From NCBI GenBank assembly GCA_037893245.1, contig JBAIAA010000742.1, forward strand, positions 62,001-126,000: a stretch of DNA of 64,000 bases, in the 5' to 3' direction. Made by a program: the position numbers and the translations under genes. Shown in pieces: positions 63,429-64,000 of the stretch; within the stretch, counting starts at the first letter, position 1; each line of letters begins with the position of its first letter. The stretch comes from Crossaster papposus (lineage: Eukaryota > Echinodermata > Asteroidea > Velatida > Solasteridae). A model generated the notes under the pieces. That model did no database searches. It was not told the origin of the DNA and saw only the letters and a program-made list of their open reading frames with translations.

Positions 63429-64000
63429 GTCCCAATTGTACCCCAATTGGGCGCTTCCAGGACATAGTGCCTCTTTAATATGCTTAGAAAACTAAATCGT
63501 TTAACACATTAAACAAATAATGACCAAATGGTCGAATTTCAAGCAAACAAATTAATTCTTCGGCAGAAAAAAACATGTTCTTCAACATTCAAGATTGGCA
63601 GACACAATTGACAAACTCCGTTTCAACCAAGGCTTTGTTTTCCCTCGCCAAATCACTATGAAATCGCAAAATTGAAACGATTTAACCGTCGGTGGAGTTA
63701 AGCAATGTCGATCGTGGAAGATTATCCATGGAAGGATCGGTTAAACATGAGAGAAAAAAAGAAGAGAAAAAAAGAAGAAAAAAGAAGTGTTAAACTAGAT
63801 CCGACCGACGATTGACACTCGCTTGCCCTTAGGATGAAGTCCCGCGATGACGCACGTGGACAGAGCCGCAATACACGGCACTTGGCGGTGGTTTGACTTT
63901 AAGATCTGCCAAGCACGAGCTAAATCAAGCCAAATCGATTGGATTTCTGTCCTTCCATCCTATATACAATCCTGTTTTAAACTCGAAGACAACGTGGGAA
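63429..64000. other. Unassigned DNA
   Basis: A-rich tract at 63750-63786. No gene supported. Confidence 0.4.

Overview
The window is invertebrate, probably marine deuterostome, nuclear DNA. An echinoderm-like genome is my best guess, and I infer it only from the repeat style. The DNA is AT-rich and intron/repeat dominated, with TTAGGG-type telomeric repeats, tRNA-headed SINEs, a CR1/L2-like LINE, a Penelope-like element and many short inverted-repeat elements (MITEs). There is no bacterial-type gene organisation. Most long open frames are translations of tandem repeats and are not genes.

Layout. 0.4-5.6 kb: copies of a ~350-410 bp TTAA-flanked MITE ('family 1'), two of them swollen by 54-bp arrays made of the element's own end, plus two other short elements. 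6-12.4 kb: SINEs, a pogo-like end, palindromic elements and a second MITE family. 12.4-18.7 kb: nested MITEs and a 286-bp interstitial telomeric tract set inside an inverted repeat. 18.7-22.1 kb: a CR1/L2-like LINE on the minus strand with an intact endonuclease-reverse transcriptase frame. 22.9-30.9 kb: tRNA-like SINEs, more family 1 copies and two dispersed repeat pairs. 30.97-32.67 kb: the only convincing host coding sequence, a GC-rich terminal exon of an unrecognised Ser/Arg-rich protein with a poly(A) signal. 33-37.5 kb: MITEs and hairpins. 37.56-43.25 kb: a tandem 2.8-kb segmental duplication whose junction lies in a family 1 end. 43.2-44.7 kb: the largest 54-bp array (about 26 units). 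47.4-49.4 and 53.6-54.4 kb: Penelope-like retroelement pieces with inverted terminal arms, a GIY-YIG remnant and hammerhead-like motifs; one arm carries a TTA-flanked DNA element. 54.6-63.4 kb: three large minisatellites (12, 9 and 17 bp units), SINEs and mostly unassigned DNA.

The main biological theme is that element ends are the substrate for local amplification. Family 1 ends formed 54-bp satellites, a second MITE family shows terminal-unit expansion at both ends (36 kb), and an inverted-repeat element shares its internal motif with a 12-bp array (54.7 kb). Nested insertions allow several target-site duplications and a relative order of events to be read directly from the sequence.
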